Below are positions 24,575-32,306 of a stretch of 49,331 bases of DNA, piece after piece. Each line of letters starts with the position of its first letter. The first letter of the stretch is position 1. The position numbers were made by a program, and so were the translations under genes. Origin of the DNA: a bacterium (GTDB lineage: Bacteria; Auribacterota; UBA3054); the NCBI GenBank assembly GCA_017649705.1, contig JAGCGH010000150.1, positions 1 through 49,331 of the forward strand. The letters run 5' to 3'. The notes under the pieces were generated by a model. That model made no database searches. It was not told the DNA's origin and saw only the letters and a list, made by a program, of their open reading frames with translations.

Positions 24575-26094
24575 AAGATCTGCCTCCTCAGGCGGCTCTT
24601 GGGAATGCCCAGGGCCTCCCTGTATTTGACCACGGTGCGGCGGGCGATGGGGCAGCCCTTCTCCGCCATGATGGCCGCCAGCTCCTCGTCGCCGTAGGGT
24701 TTTCTTTTGTCTTCGCCGGCAATTATTTCCAAAAGCAGATTCTTGGCGTCCGCGCCGGAGGTCTCCACGCCTTCGGAACTGGCGGCGGCCCTGCTGAAGA
24801 AGGCTTTCATCTCCATCAGTCCCTGGGGAGTGTCCATGTATTTTCCCGAGATGGTGCGGCTGACGGTGGAGTCGCTGAGGCCGAGCTCCTCGGCCAGGGC
24901 GTGCATGGTCAGGGGCTTCATGTGCCCGGGGCCGTTCCTCAAAAAATCACTCTGATGCTCGACTATGGCCTCCGCCACCCTGAGGATCGTTCTTTTGCAG
25001 AAGTTGAGCTGGCTGATGAAATTTTTCCCCGCGGCGATCCTTTCGCTCACGAAGGCTTTGGCCTTTTTGTCCATCGAGCGGGCGGAGTCGCGGAAACTTT
25101 TGGCGATCCTGACGTAGGGGAGGGCGTTGTCGTTGGTCTCCACTTCGAATTCGCCGTTTTCCTTTTCCCTGACTATGACGTCGGCCACGGCTTTGTCGCT
25201 TCTCGAATAGACGAGATCCCTGCCCGGGCGGAGGTCCAGGGTCCTGATGACTTCCAGGGCGTCCTTAAACTGCCCGCTGTCGATTTTGAGAGCGCTCATA
25301 ATGCGCTCGAAACGCTGGTGGAGAAGGTCCTCGTAGTGGTCCCTGACGATAAGATAGGCAGTTGAGTCCCGAAGGCCTTTCCGCTCCAGCTGGAAAAGGA
25401 AACTTTCCCTCAGGTCCCGGGCGCCCAGGCCGGGCGGATCGTAGCTTTTCAAAAGCTCCAGGCACTTTTCCACCATCTTTTGGTCGACCTTCAATTCAGC
25501 GGCCATCTCCTCCGGGCTTTCCGTAAGGAAGCCTTTTTCGTCCAGGCTGGCCAGGAGGTAATCGTAAACCGGCTCGTACTCTCCGGGCAGATCCAGGGCA
25601 AACTGATCCCTGAGCTCGTCGGAGAGGGTGCTGGGTCTGGAGAGGGAGTTCATGATGAAATCATGTCCCTCCTGCAGGCTCTCCCTGTCGCCCCGGGAGA
25701 GGTCCTCGCCGGCTTCCTCCCGGTAATAGTCCCGCCACTCCTCGCTTTCGCCGCTGAGCTTGTCGAGGGCGTAATCCTCGTCGCTGCCGTCGTTGGCGTC
25801 GTCGTCCTCGAATTCGCTGTTCCCATCGTGCTCGCGCCTCGCTTGGGCGTCCTGGCCGTCAGGGGAGAACTCGTCGGAAAAGATCTCGTCTTCGGAGCGG
25901 TCCTCGTCCGGGTAATACTCCTCCAGGGCGGGGTTGGTGTCCAATTCCTTCCTGATGGTCTGCTCCAGCTCCGTTCTGGTCTGCTGAAGCAGCGCGAGAG
26001 CCTGGCGCTGCTGCTGGGTAAGCCGCTGCTCCTGGCGCACGCTGAGATCGAGATCCAGCGAGGGGGTGTTGTAATGCTCCTGATCCTTAGGCAT
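24571..26094 (-). CDS. rpoN: RNA polymerase sigma-54 factor
   Basis: The 507 residues carry all the sigma-54 landmarks: the glutamine-rich region I (LTQQQRQALALLQQTRTEL) followed by a long acidic linker (about residues 60-150), the core-binding region, the promoter-binding helices (FLRNGPGHMKPLTMHALAEE and SDSTVSRTISGKYMDTPQG), and the RpoN box ARRTVVKYREALGIP near the C-terminus. Sigma-54 needs an AAA+ activator to open promoters; none is present in the window. I place the start at 26094 (MPKDQEHYN), since upstream codons add an unrelated leader. It has an extended -10 element upstream but no clear Shine-Dalgarno. It heads the operon running through the XPB genes. Confidence 0.95.
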   Translation of the reverse strand: MPKDQEHYNTPSLDLDLSVRQEQRLTQQQRQALALLQQTRTELEQTIRKELDTNPALEEYYPDEDRSEDEIFSDEFSPDGQDAQARREHDGNSEFEDDDANDGSDEDYALDKLSGESEEWRDYYREEAGEDLSRGDRESLQEGHDFIMNSLSRPSTLSDELRDQFALDLPGEYEPVYDYLLASLDEKGFLTESPEEMAAELKVDQKMVEKCLELLKSYDPPGLGARDLRESFLFQLERKGLRDSTAYLIVRDHYEDLLHQRFERIMSALKIDSGQFKDALEVIRTLDLRPGRDLVYSRSDKAVADVIVREKENGEFEVETNDNALPYVRIAKSFRDSARSMDKKAKAFVSERIAAGKNFISQLNFCKRTILRVAEAIVEHQSDFLRNGPGHMKPLTMHALAEELGLSDSTVSRTISGKYMDTPQGLMEMKAFFSRAAASSEGVETSGADAKNLLLEIIAGEDKRKPYGDEELAAIMAEKGCPIARRTVVKYREALGIPKSRLRRQIL

Positions 26095-26118
26095 AAAAAT
26101 TGCTTGCAGTATTAAACA

Positions 26119-26127
26119 ATTATACCA
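26119..26127 (-). promoter_or_regulatory. Extended -10 promoter element of the rpoN-XPB operon
   Basis: On the minus strand TGG-TATAAT spans 26127-26119. The rpoN ATG (26094) lies 24 bases downstream of the element, giving a leader of about 18 bases. No convincing -35 was found, which fits the extended -10 type. Confidence 0.5.
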
Positions 26128-26262
26128 AATTTGTCTCTGTGGGAAATCAGCGGATTTTTTTGCGGCGAATTCTGACAAATCCCATTTTTTATTGTAGATA
26201 TTTCACAAAAGATGGCTTTTTTTTGAAGATTAGGGGACAATTTTGGGAAAAGGAGAACAGTC

Positions 26263-26922
26263 ATGAAAGGAAAGACCGTATTGATAGCAGACGATTTCCC
26301 CGTGGTGGGAATGGGTCTGAAAAAGATCCTGGAGGACGCGGGAGGCTTTGAATTCAAGGGCTCCGCGGACAGCGCCTACGCGCTGAGGTCGTATCTCTCC
26401 GCCCAGAAAGCGCCGGATCTCATCGTGGTGGACTCCAACATTCCCCGCTGCGACATCAGCGAACTTTTAAGCAGGCTGAGGGAGTGGGCGCCCACGAGCA
26501 ACATTTTGCTTTTCTGCGCGGCGGACGAGGAGTTCACGGCGCTTTTGGGCTTGAAAAAAGGCGTGAAGGGAGTTATAAGCAAATGCGCCGGGATCGACGA
26601 GGTCGTGAGGGCCTGCCGCACGGTGGCCTACGGCGGGACTTACGTTTCCGGCGTGGCGGCGGAAAAGATGGCGGAATACATTTCGCAAAGCCCTTTCACC
26701 GCTGAAAAGAAAAGCGGCAAGCCTATTTTGTCCGCCCGGGAATTCATGGTCATGAGGAAGCTGACCACGGGAAACAATCTCTCGGAAATAGCCAGGGAAC
26801 TGAAGCTCAGCCCCAAGACCGTTTCGACTTACCGGGAGCGGCTGATGGCGAAACTGGGGGTGAAGACTTTGGCGGGGCTGATACGCTATGCCCTGCAGAA
26901 CGACATCCTATCTGACAGCTGA
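26263..26922 (+). CDS. NarL/FixJ-type response regulator
   Basis: The 219 residues comprise a receiver domain (1-120) and a LuxR-type helix-turn-helix (about 150-215; LSEIARELKLSPKTVSTYRE). The receiver has the acidic pair Asp10/Asp11, phospho-acceptor Asp57 (LIVVDSNIP) and Lys107 (GVISKCAG). The conserved Thr/Ser switch position is Cys85 (NILLFCAADEE), which is unusual. No histidine kinase lies in the window, so it is an orphan here. A good Shine-Dalgarno (AAAGGAGAA) precedes the ATG. It is divergent from rpoN and converges on the esterase gene with one base between stops. Its targets cannot be inferred. Confidence 0.9.
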   Translation: MKGKTVLIADDFPVVGMGLKKILEDAGGFEFKGSADSAYALRSYLSAQKAPDLIVVDSNIPRCDISELLSRLREWAPTSNILLFCAADEEFTALLGLKKGVKGVISKCAGIDEVVRACRTVAYGGTYVSGVAAEKMAEYISQSPFTAEKKSGKPILSAREFMVMRKLTTGNNLSEIARELKLSPKTVSTYRERLMAKLGVKTLAGLIRYALQNDILSDS

Positions 26923-26923
26923 A

Positions 26924-27643
26924 TCAGCTTTCCGTGAGGAAGGCGAGCATCTCCGGCAGATGGGTGTCCCAGAAGAGCCAGTTGTGGTGGCCGGGGAATT
27001 CCGTGTATTCGTGGGCGGCGCCGGCTTCCGTGAGCCATTTGTCGAAAGCGCGGTTGTGCTCCAGGAGAAAATCTTCTGTGCCGCAGAGCATTTTTATGCG
27101 GGGGAATTCCTCCGGCTTGAGATCTTTCGCTATGACTTCCAGCCTGGAATCCTCGTCCCAGAGGCGGGCGCTGAATTCCGGCCTTTCCAGGTAGCGCCTG
27201 GAGTCCACCGCGCCGGAGAAGCTGCCGATGGCGCCGAAATAGCCGGGATTCTTGAGCCCCAGCCTCAGAGCGCCGTAGCCGCCCATGGAAAGGCCGCAGA
27301 TGGCGCGGTCCTCCCGGCTGTATTTCGCGGGCAGGTGGGCCTCCACGTAGGGAAACAGTTCCTCGGTGAAGAAGCTTTCGTAATTTCCTCCGTGTCCGTC
27401 CCTGGCGTCGGAATAAAAGGAGCGGCCCCCGTCGGGGCAGACGACGGTAAGCTCTTTGCTGTATTTTTCCCAGTAGCGCTCCAATGACGTGTTGCGCGAC
27501 CAGGAGGAATAATCGTCGCTCAGGCCGTGGAGAAGATAGAGTATCTTCTGGGGCTTTTTTTCGAAACTGTCGGGGATAAGGGCGCGGAAAGTGTAATTGA
27601 CGTCAAGTATCCGGCTGAAAAACCGCCATTCGACATTAGCCAT
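26924..27643 (-). CDS. Alpha/beta-hydrolase esterase (EstD/tributyrin-esterase type)
   Basis: The 239 residues follow the esterase-D-like fold. LYLLHGLSDDYSSW is the oxyanion-hole region, GLSMGGYGAL contains the nucleophile serine (GxSxG), and Asp in CGTEDFLLEHN and His in EFPGHHNWLFW complete a plausible triad. Such enzymes hydrolyse short-chain acyl esters or S-formylglutathione, or deacetylate sugars; there is no signal peptide, so it acts in the cytoplasm. Its ATG overlaps the end of murB by eight bases, forming a two-gene operon with murB upstream. The physiological substrate is unknown. Confidence 0.88.
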   Translation of the reverse strand: MANVEWRFFSRILDVNYTFRALIPDSFEKKPQKILYLLHGLSDDYSSWSRNTSLERYWEKYSKELTVVCPDGGRSFYSDARDGHGGNYESFFTEELFPYVEAHLPAKYSREDRAICGLSMGGYGALRLGLKNPGYFGAIGSFSGAVDSRRYLERPEFSARLWDEDSRLEVIAKDLKPEEFPRIKMLCGTEDFLLEHNRAFDKWLTEAGAAHEYTEFPGHHNWLFWDTHLPEMLAFLTES

Positions 27644-28568
27644 TGATGGTATCCTTAGTGTAGAGTGGGAAAGAGGGGAAGCCCAAAAAGCGGCATTCCG
27701 GAACGGGAACGAGCCCGAAATTTTTATAGACCAGTTTCTGCATTTCGCGGGCCAAAGCTATCACGTCGGCGGAAGTCGCGCCTTCTTTCGTTTCCAGCAT
27801 ATTGGCGTGCTTTCTGCTGACGACGGCGTTCCCAACCGAGAGGGTCCCCTTTACGCCGACTTTGTCGAGGTAAAAGGCGACGCTCGGAACTTTGCCGCAG
27901 GCTTCTTCCGGCAGGAAGTTCCTGAAGAAACTGCCGCAGGTCCTTTCCTTGGGATAGCGGCGGCTCCTTTGGCGGATTATTTCGAAGGCTCTGCCCTTGG
28001 CGAAGGCGGCCTCCAGCTCGCTGCCTTTCCTCAGACGGAAAACGGCGCTCCAGACGATCCATTTCTCACGGTGCAGCCTGGAGACGTCGTAGCCGTATTC
28101 GAACCAGTCAGCGGAAACTTCCTTAGTTTCGCCGGAAGGGCTGACGACGACGGCGGAGACCAAAAAGTCCGCCAGGAAAAACTCGAAGAAATGCGCGTTG
28201 ATGAAAGCCGCGCCGCCAATGGTCCCGGGGAGTCCGGAGAATTCCTCCAGCCCCAGGGCCAATCTTTCCAGGGCGTAGTCTATGGCGTCCTGAACTTTGG
28301 CGCCTGCACCGGCTTCCAAAAGGAAGCAGTCCTCCCGTTCCGTAAGCTTAAGATCCTTGTTGACGGGATGGATGATCATTCCGGGATACCCTTCGTCGGA
28401 GATGAGAGTGTTGGCGCCTTCGCCCAGAACTTCGAAGGGAAGATTGTTTTTTGCCGCGAAGGCAAGGTCTTCTTTCAATTCTTCCAAAGTCGCGGGCTCG
28501 GAAAGATACCTGGCCTTTCCGCCGGTCCCGAACCAAGTCAAGGGAGCTAAGGAAATATCGTTGCGCAT
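27636..28568 (-). CDS. murB: UDP-N-acetylenolpyruvoylglucosamine reductase
   Basis: MurB makes UDP-N-acetylmuramate, a cytoplasmic step of peptidoglycan synthesis, using FAD and NADPH. The 310 residues include the FAD-binding segment EVLGEGANTLISDEGYPG, EEFSGLPGTIGGAAFINAH, YDVSRLHREKWIV, and the GSFFRNF motif with the catalytic serine. The shortened architecture without a long C-terminal extension fits the type II branch. The ATG lies six bases downstream of a perfect extended -10 and has no Shine-Dalgarno, so a leaderless mRNA is expected. The esterase gene overlaps its end. Confidence 0.95.
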   Translation of the reverse strand: MRNDISLAPLTWFGTGGKARYLSEPATLEELKEDLAFAAKNNLPFEVLGEGANTLISDEGYPGMIIHPVNKDLKLTEREDCFLLEAGAGAKVQDAIDYALERLALGLEEFSGLPGTIGGAAFINAHFFEFFLADFLVSAVVVSPSGETKEVSADWFEYGYDVSRLHREKWIVWSAVFRLRKGSELEAAFAKGRAFEIIRQRSRRYPKERTCGSFFRNFLPEEACGKVPSVAFYLDKVGVKGTLSVGNAVVSRKHANMLETKEGATSADVIALAREMQKLVYKNFGLVPVPECRFLGFPSFPLYTKDTING

Positions 28569-28574
28569 GGAAAC

Positions 28575-28583
28575 ATTATAGCA
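28575..28583 (-). promoter_or_regulatory. Extended -10 promoter element of murB
   Basis: TGC-TATAAT on the minus strand (28583-28575), then six bases (GTTTCC) and the murB ATG. Transcription would start at or within a base or two of the start codon. Confidence 0.6.
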
Positions 28584-28601
28584 TAATGCCTCCGGACTTT
28601 T

Positions 28602-28610
28602 TGTTATAAT
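28602..28610 (+). promoter_or_regulatory. Extended -10 promoter element of the 595-residue PEP-CTERM gene
   Basis: TGT-TATAAT (28602-28610), 29 bases upstream of the ATG at 28640, with a purine-rich ribosome-binding stretch (AAAGGAAAGGAA) between them. It is divergent from the murB promoter, 18 bases away. Confidence 0.55.
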
Positions 28611-28639
28611 AATGAATAAGAAAGGAAAGGAACCTCGCT

Positions 28640-30427
28640 ATGAAAAAAATATGCTTGCTAATTTCGCTGCTTTTCACCCTTGAGTGCCTGGCCGTCGGCA
28701 ACCTTGACCTGAAGGTCGCGGTGGTCTGCTACAACCCCTGGATGACCAACGTGGCGGAGCTCGTCAGGGGCCGCAGGCTCAACGCCACCTTCGGCTGGCC
28801 CACCGGACAAGCCATGGCCAACGAGCAGAAGTCCTGGTGGAAGGAAGCCACCTTCGGCATGGTCAAAGCCGATTTCGTGGTGGTCACCAATCTCGACATT
28901 TTCCCGCTGATGACCAGCGGCAAGCGCTTCAACCAGCAGAGCTATTATGACTATTGGAAGAAAGGGGAGAAGGACAAGCATCCCGGCGGCTCCTTCGACT
29001 ACGCCCACTTTCTGACCAACGACGTGCCCTGGATGATCCCGGCCATCGAAGAGGGCAGGATAGACCAGGTCTGGCTCTACGGCTGGCCCGGCATGGACAC
29101 CAATGAGACCAGGATGTTCGGCAAGGGCGCCTTCGGCTGCAATTCCTTCGGCTTCTCCGCGCTGCAGAACGAAAGGATGTTCATGATGTGCATGCCCAGC
29201 ATCGAAAGGTCGGATACGCCCATGGAAAACTTCGGCCACGGCTGCGAATGGCATCTGGGCGGCGCCTTCCACAACTACGTCTATTCCTTCGACAACGGCA
29301 TCGACTACACCAATTCCCACGACATGGCGCTTTACAGGGCCCACGGCAGCGAATGCACCGACAACGTCAACATAGGCGACGTGCACTACGCCCCCAACTC
29401 CGTGAGAGATTACGACTGGGGCAACACCACGCCGGTCATGAGCTACGCCGACTGCTGGTACGATTACCCCAACATGACCAACTGGGTGCCGAGGGAGATG
29501 ACCTGCGCGGACTGGGGAAACGGCGTCAACTACAAGCACAAAATTTGGTTCTTTAAGCATATGCCGGAAAAAGTCGGCCTGCGCCGCGGGCATATGATGA
29601 ACTGGATCACGAAGTACATGAACCCCAACATCGCGGCTTACCCGATAGGCTCGCATGAAACGATCCGCCAGGAGGACGTGGATCTGGCGGGCTTCTTCTC
29701 CTTCGAGATGAACGTTCCCCTGGGAACGACGCAGGTGGTGGTTAGAGTCAAGACCGGGCTTCCCGTGCTCTGCGGCTTAAGGAAGAATTACATTCCCTTT
29801 TACGACCGCTACCAGCAGGCCGGATCCGTTTACGATTATTTGAGCGACAGCCGCCAAACGGAACACACGATCACGCTGACGGGAAACGACTGCTTCGGCA
29901 AGCACATAGCGGGCAAGTGGTATCTTTCCTTCGGCAGCGCCTACGGCCACGGAAGCGTGGTCACCCGCAGACCTTTGAACTCCAACACCTTTTACACCGT
30001 CACGATGGAACTCTCGCCTAAGCCGGAACCAATGGACGGGACGGAATACGTGGAAATTACGAAGCCCGCGGAGGGGGACGTCTACCGCACCATGACCGAG
30101 CCCATAGAATGGGAATACAAGGCGCCCTCCGACGGCTGGCGCGCTTTTTACCTTTCTTACTCCACCAACGAGTTCCAGGGTCCCTTTTTTGACATCTGCG
30201 AGGACTACTATTACGAGCTGGACAAAAAATTCAGCTGGAACACCTTCCCTTACAAGCAGGTCACCGACAGGGCGGTGGTCAGGATCATCGCCGAGGATCT
30301 CCACGGCCACAACGTGACCAACTATTCCGGCATCTTCGGCATCAGTACCGAGCCCATTCCCGAGCCGGCGGCCGCCCTTTGCGCGCTGCTTTTGCTCGCG
30401 GCTTTGGGCGCGGCGAAAAAGCGCTGA
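28640..30427 (+). CDS. Secreted PEP-CTERM protein of an unrecognised family
   Basis: The 595 residues start with a signal peptide (MKKICLLISLLFTLECLAVG) and end with a PEP-CTERM tail: IPEPAAALCALLLLAALG followed by AAKKR. Such tails are recognised by exosortase-type systems for sorting to the envelope. The mature protein is Trp/Tyr/Asn-rich, with blocks such as FGHGCEWHLGGAFHNYVYSF and NIGDVHYAPNSVRDYDWGN; these look like conserved motifs of an uncharacterised secreted family, which I recall only loosely. The last third (residues 350-560) looks like beta-sandwich domains. No exosortase is in the window. A strong terminator follows. Function unknown. Confidence 0.8.
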   Translation: MKKICLLISLLFTLECLAVGNLDLKVAVVCYNPWMTNVAELVRGRRLNATFGWPTGQAMANEQKSWWKEATFGMVKADFVVVTNLDIFPLMTSGKRFNQQSYYDYWKKGEKDKHPGGSFDYAHFLTNDVPWMIPAIEEGRIDQVWLYGWPGMDTNETRMFGKGAFGCNSFGFSALQNERMFMMCMPSIERSDTPMENFGHGCEWHLGGAFHNYVYSFDNGIDYTNSHDMALYRAHGSECTDNVNIGDVHYAPNSVRDYDWGNTTPVMSYADCWYDYPNMTNWVPREMTCADWGNGVNYKHKIWFFKHMPEKVGLRRGHMMNWITKYMNPNIAAYPIGSHETIRQEDVDLAGFFSFEMNVPLGTTQVVVRVKTGLPVLCGLRKNYIPFYDRYQQAGSVYDYLSDSRQTEHTITLTGNDCFGKHIAGKWYLSFGSAYGHGSVVTRRPLNSNTFYTVTMELSPKPEPMDGTEYVEITKPAEGDVYRTMTEPIEWEYKAPSDGWRAFYLSYSTNEFQGPFFDICEDYYYELDKKFSWNTFPYKQVTDRAVVRIIAEDLHGHNVTNYSGIFGISTEPIPEPAAALCALLLLAALGAAKKR

Positions 30428-30445
30428 AATAAAACGCGGGAAAAA

Positions 30446-30479
30446 AACAAGGCGGACAAACGTCCGCCTTGTTTTTTTT
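30446..30479. terminator. Bidirectional Rho-independent terminator
   Basis: Perfect 12-base stem AACAAGGCGGAC (30446-30457) / GTCCGCCTTGTT (30462-30473) with an AAAC loop. A T-run follows on the plus strand (30472-30479), and a run of seven A residues before the stem gives a T-run on the minus strand. It ends the PEP-CTERM gene (plus) and the 589/594 operon (minus). Confidence 0.92.
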
Positions 30480-30500
30480 ATTCCGCTATGGAGGAAGCGA

Positions 30501-32285
30501 TCATTTGTCGCGCCTTTGCCCGCTCACGTAGACCGCGTTGGTGGTGAAGTCGAAAGTCTTAGGCGAGATCTGCGTTTTTCCTTTCGAAAGGATCATGTTG
30601 CGCAGGGCCTTCAGCTTGAATTTCGCGGTGTTGACGTTGCCCAGATACGAGGCGTGCTCGGGGGTTGTGAGGTCGCTTATGATTATGCCTCCCGCGAAGA
30701 GGGAATCGTAGGCTTCGCTGCAGCTGAGGCTGTTTATCTGACCCTTCTCGTTGGCCGTCGTCTCCACTATGCCCTCGTAATTGTATTCGGTGGGGTAATG
30801 CAGGTCGCAGGTACCTTCGCTGTCAGCCTTGACGGTGATGTTCGGCCTGACGTCCAGGAAGAGTTCCGGGGAGCCCTTGCGCAAGACTCTTATGGTCAGG
30901 TTCGTCACCTTGAGGGCGCTTTCTCCGCCGAAGTACAAATTTTCCACGCCCGGTTCCCAGACGAGATCAGCCGAGTAATTTTCCTTTCCCGTGATCTCGA
31001 TCTTGGAGAGGCCCTGGGCCGAGCCGTCTTCCGATTCAAGGCTGGCGCTCCAGGCCCGGTCCCTGTGTGGCAGGTAGAAGGAATACTCCGCCTCCGAGAT
31101 CAGGTTGCTTATGGCAATGGGAATGGTCAGAGTGGCGTTGGTGGAGACTTCCACGGTCCTTTGCAGGTAGACCGTGGGCATGTCGTAATTCAGGATCTTG
31201 CCGGAATAGCCGGCGCGGGCCACGACGCCGGAAATGACGCCGTAGGGGAGAGCCTTGTTGGAAGTTGCCTTCAACTCCGAGAGGTTGCCCTGGCAGGTCA
31301 GGGTGCTGTTAACTATGTTGGCGTCTTTTGCGGAGATGGTGCGGACGAAGAAGTTCGTGTAGTTCAGGGTCGTCTTGTTGTAGTCCCGGATGGAGAAGTA
31401 GGCGTTGTGTATGCCGCAGAGGCCGCGCTCAATGGGGTAGCTTTGGGCGGTCTTGAAGCCGCTGACCGCGAAAGTCCTCAGGAACTTCGAGCGGATCATG
31501 CCGCCAAAGAAGGCGCCGCCCTTTATCTGCATGTCTTTCAATCCGTCCAGCATGGAAACGATGTCGCAGTTCACCACGCCGCCGTAGCATTTTGCTTCCT
31601 TGGTGTATTTGTCCTTGACGATCTGCGAGGCCACGGTGAAAGTCCTCATGTTGTCGCTGGATTCTATGAGGCCGTGGGTGCCGCCGGTCGTGGGATCGTA
31701 GTAAAGGTTGCCGCCTTTTATGGTGGTGTACTGCAGCTGGTCCTTGACGATGAGGTCGGCCCAGACATTGCCGCCCCAGTATTCCGTCCTTTGTTTTTCG
31801 GTGTTCTGGAAAACTTTGCCGCTGACGTTGAGGTTGGTGATGCGGCCCTTGATGCGCATCTTTCCGCCGGCCCCTAAGGGCGAACCAAGGTCGCCGCCCG
31901 TTATGGTAAGGTAGCGGATGTTGCCGATTATCGTTATGTTCTGAACGAAGCCTGCGTGGTCCAAGCCGGGAGGGAAGGTCGCGTTGAGGGATTTTAAGAT
32001 GCCGTCGCAGTAGATCTCCCTTATCTTCACGTTAGCGGGAGTCTTGGCGTATTTCTGCTGGGGGGCGATGGTCAGCGTGCCGTCAAGGTACCAGACGCCG
32101 GCGTCCGTTATCCTGATGTCCCAGACGTCCGTTCCCATGACCGGGACGGCTTCCAGGGTGCCGTTGCCGAAGTAGGTGGCCTTCATGTTGCCGAACTGGA
32201 CGGTCTGCGTCCTCTCTTTCTTGGCGAAGAGAGAGAGGGCTCCGAAAATTATAAGCACAAAGAGGGAAGCGTTTATTTTCCGCAT
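30501..32285 (-). CDS. Secreted protein, second of a tandem paralogous pair, unknown function
   Basis: The 594 residues start with a signal peptide (MRKINASLFVLIIFGALSLF). The mature part is rich in short beta-strand phrases with regularly spaced Gly (TITGGDLGSPLGAGGKMRIK, YWGGNVWADLIVKDQL, QIKGGAFFGGM), consistent with a beta-helix or stacked-strand fold. Shared landmarks with the upstream 589-residue protein include an opening FGNMKATYFGNG-type block, GGDLGS, YWGG-x-WAD, a C-terminal FAGG...TPEHASYLGN block and a final YVSGQRRDK. No PEP-CTERM or membrane tail is present, so it is probably released or periplasmic. A good Shine-Dalgarno (AAGGAAAAG) precedes the ATG; 21 bases separate it from the 589-residue gene. 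No named family was recognised. Confidence 0.75.
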   Translation of the reverse strand: MRKINASLFVLIIFGALSLFAKKERTQTVQFGNMKATYFGNGTLEAVPVMGTDVWDIRITDAGVWYLDGTLTIAPQQKYAKTPANVKIREIYCDGILKSLNATFPPGLDHAGFVQNITIIGNIRYLTITGGDLGSPLGAGGKMRIKGRITNLNVSGKVFQNTEKQRTEYWGGNVWADLIVKDQLQYTTIKGGNLYYDPTTGGTHGLIESSDNMRTFTVASQIVKDKYTKEAKCYGGVVNCDIVSMLDGLKDMQIKGGAFFGGMIRSKFLRTFAVSGFKTAQSYPIERGLCGIHNAYFSIRDYNKTTLNYTNFFVRTISAKDANIVNSTLTCQGNLSELKATSNKALPYGVISGVVARAGYSGKILNYDMPTVYLQRTVEVSTNATLTIPIAISNLISEAEYSFYLPHRDRAWSASLESEDGSAQGLSKIEITGKENYSADLVWEPGVENLYFGGESALKVTNLTIRVLRKGSPELFLDVRPNITVKADSEGTCDLHYPTEYNYEGIVETTANEKGQINSLSCSEAYDSLFAGGIIISDLTTPEHASYLGNVNTAKFKLKALRNMILSKGKTQISPKTFDFTTNAVYVSGQRRDK

Positions 32286-32306
32286 GGCTTTTCCTTGCTG
32301 ATTGAT

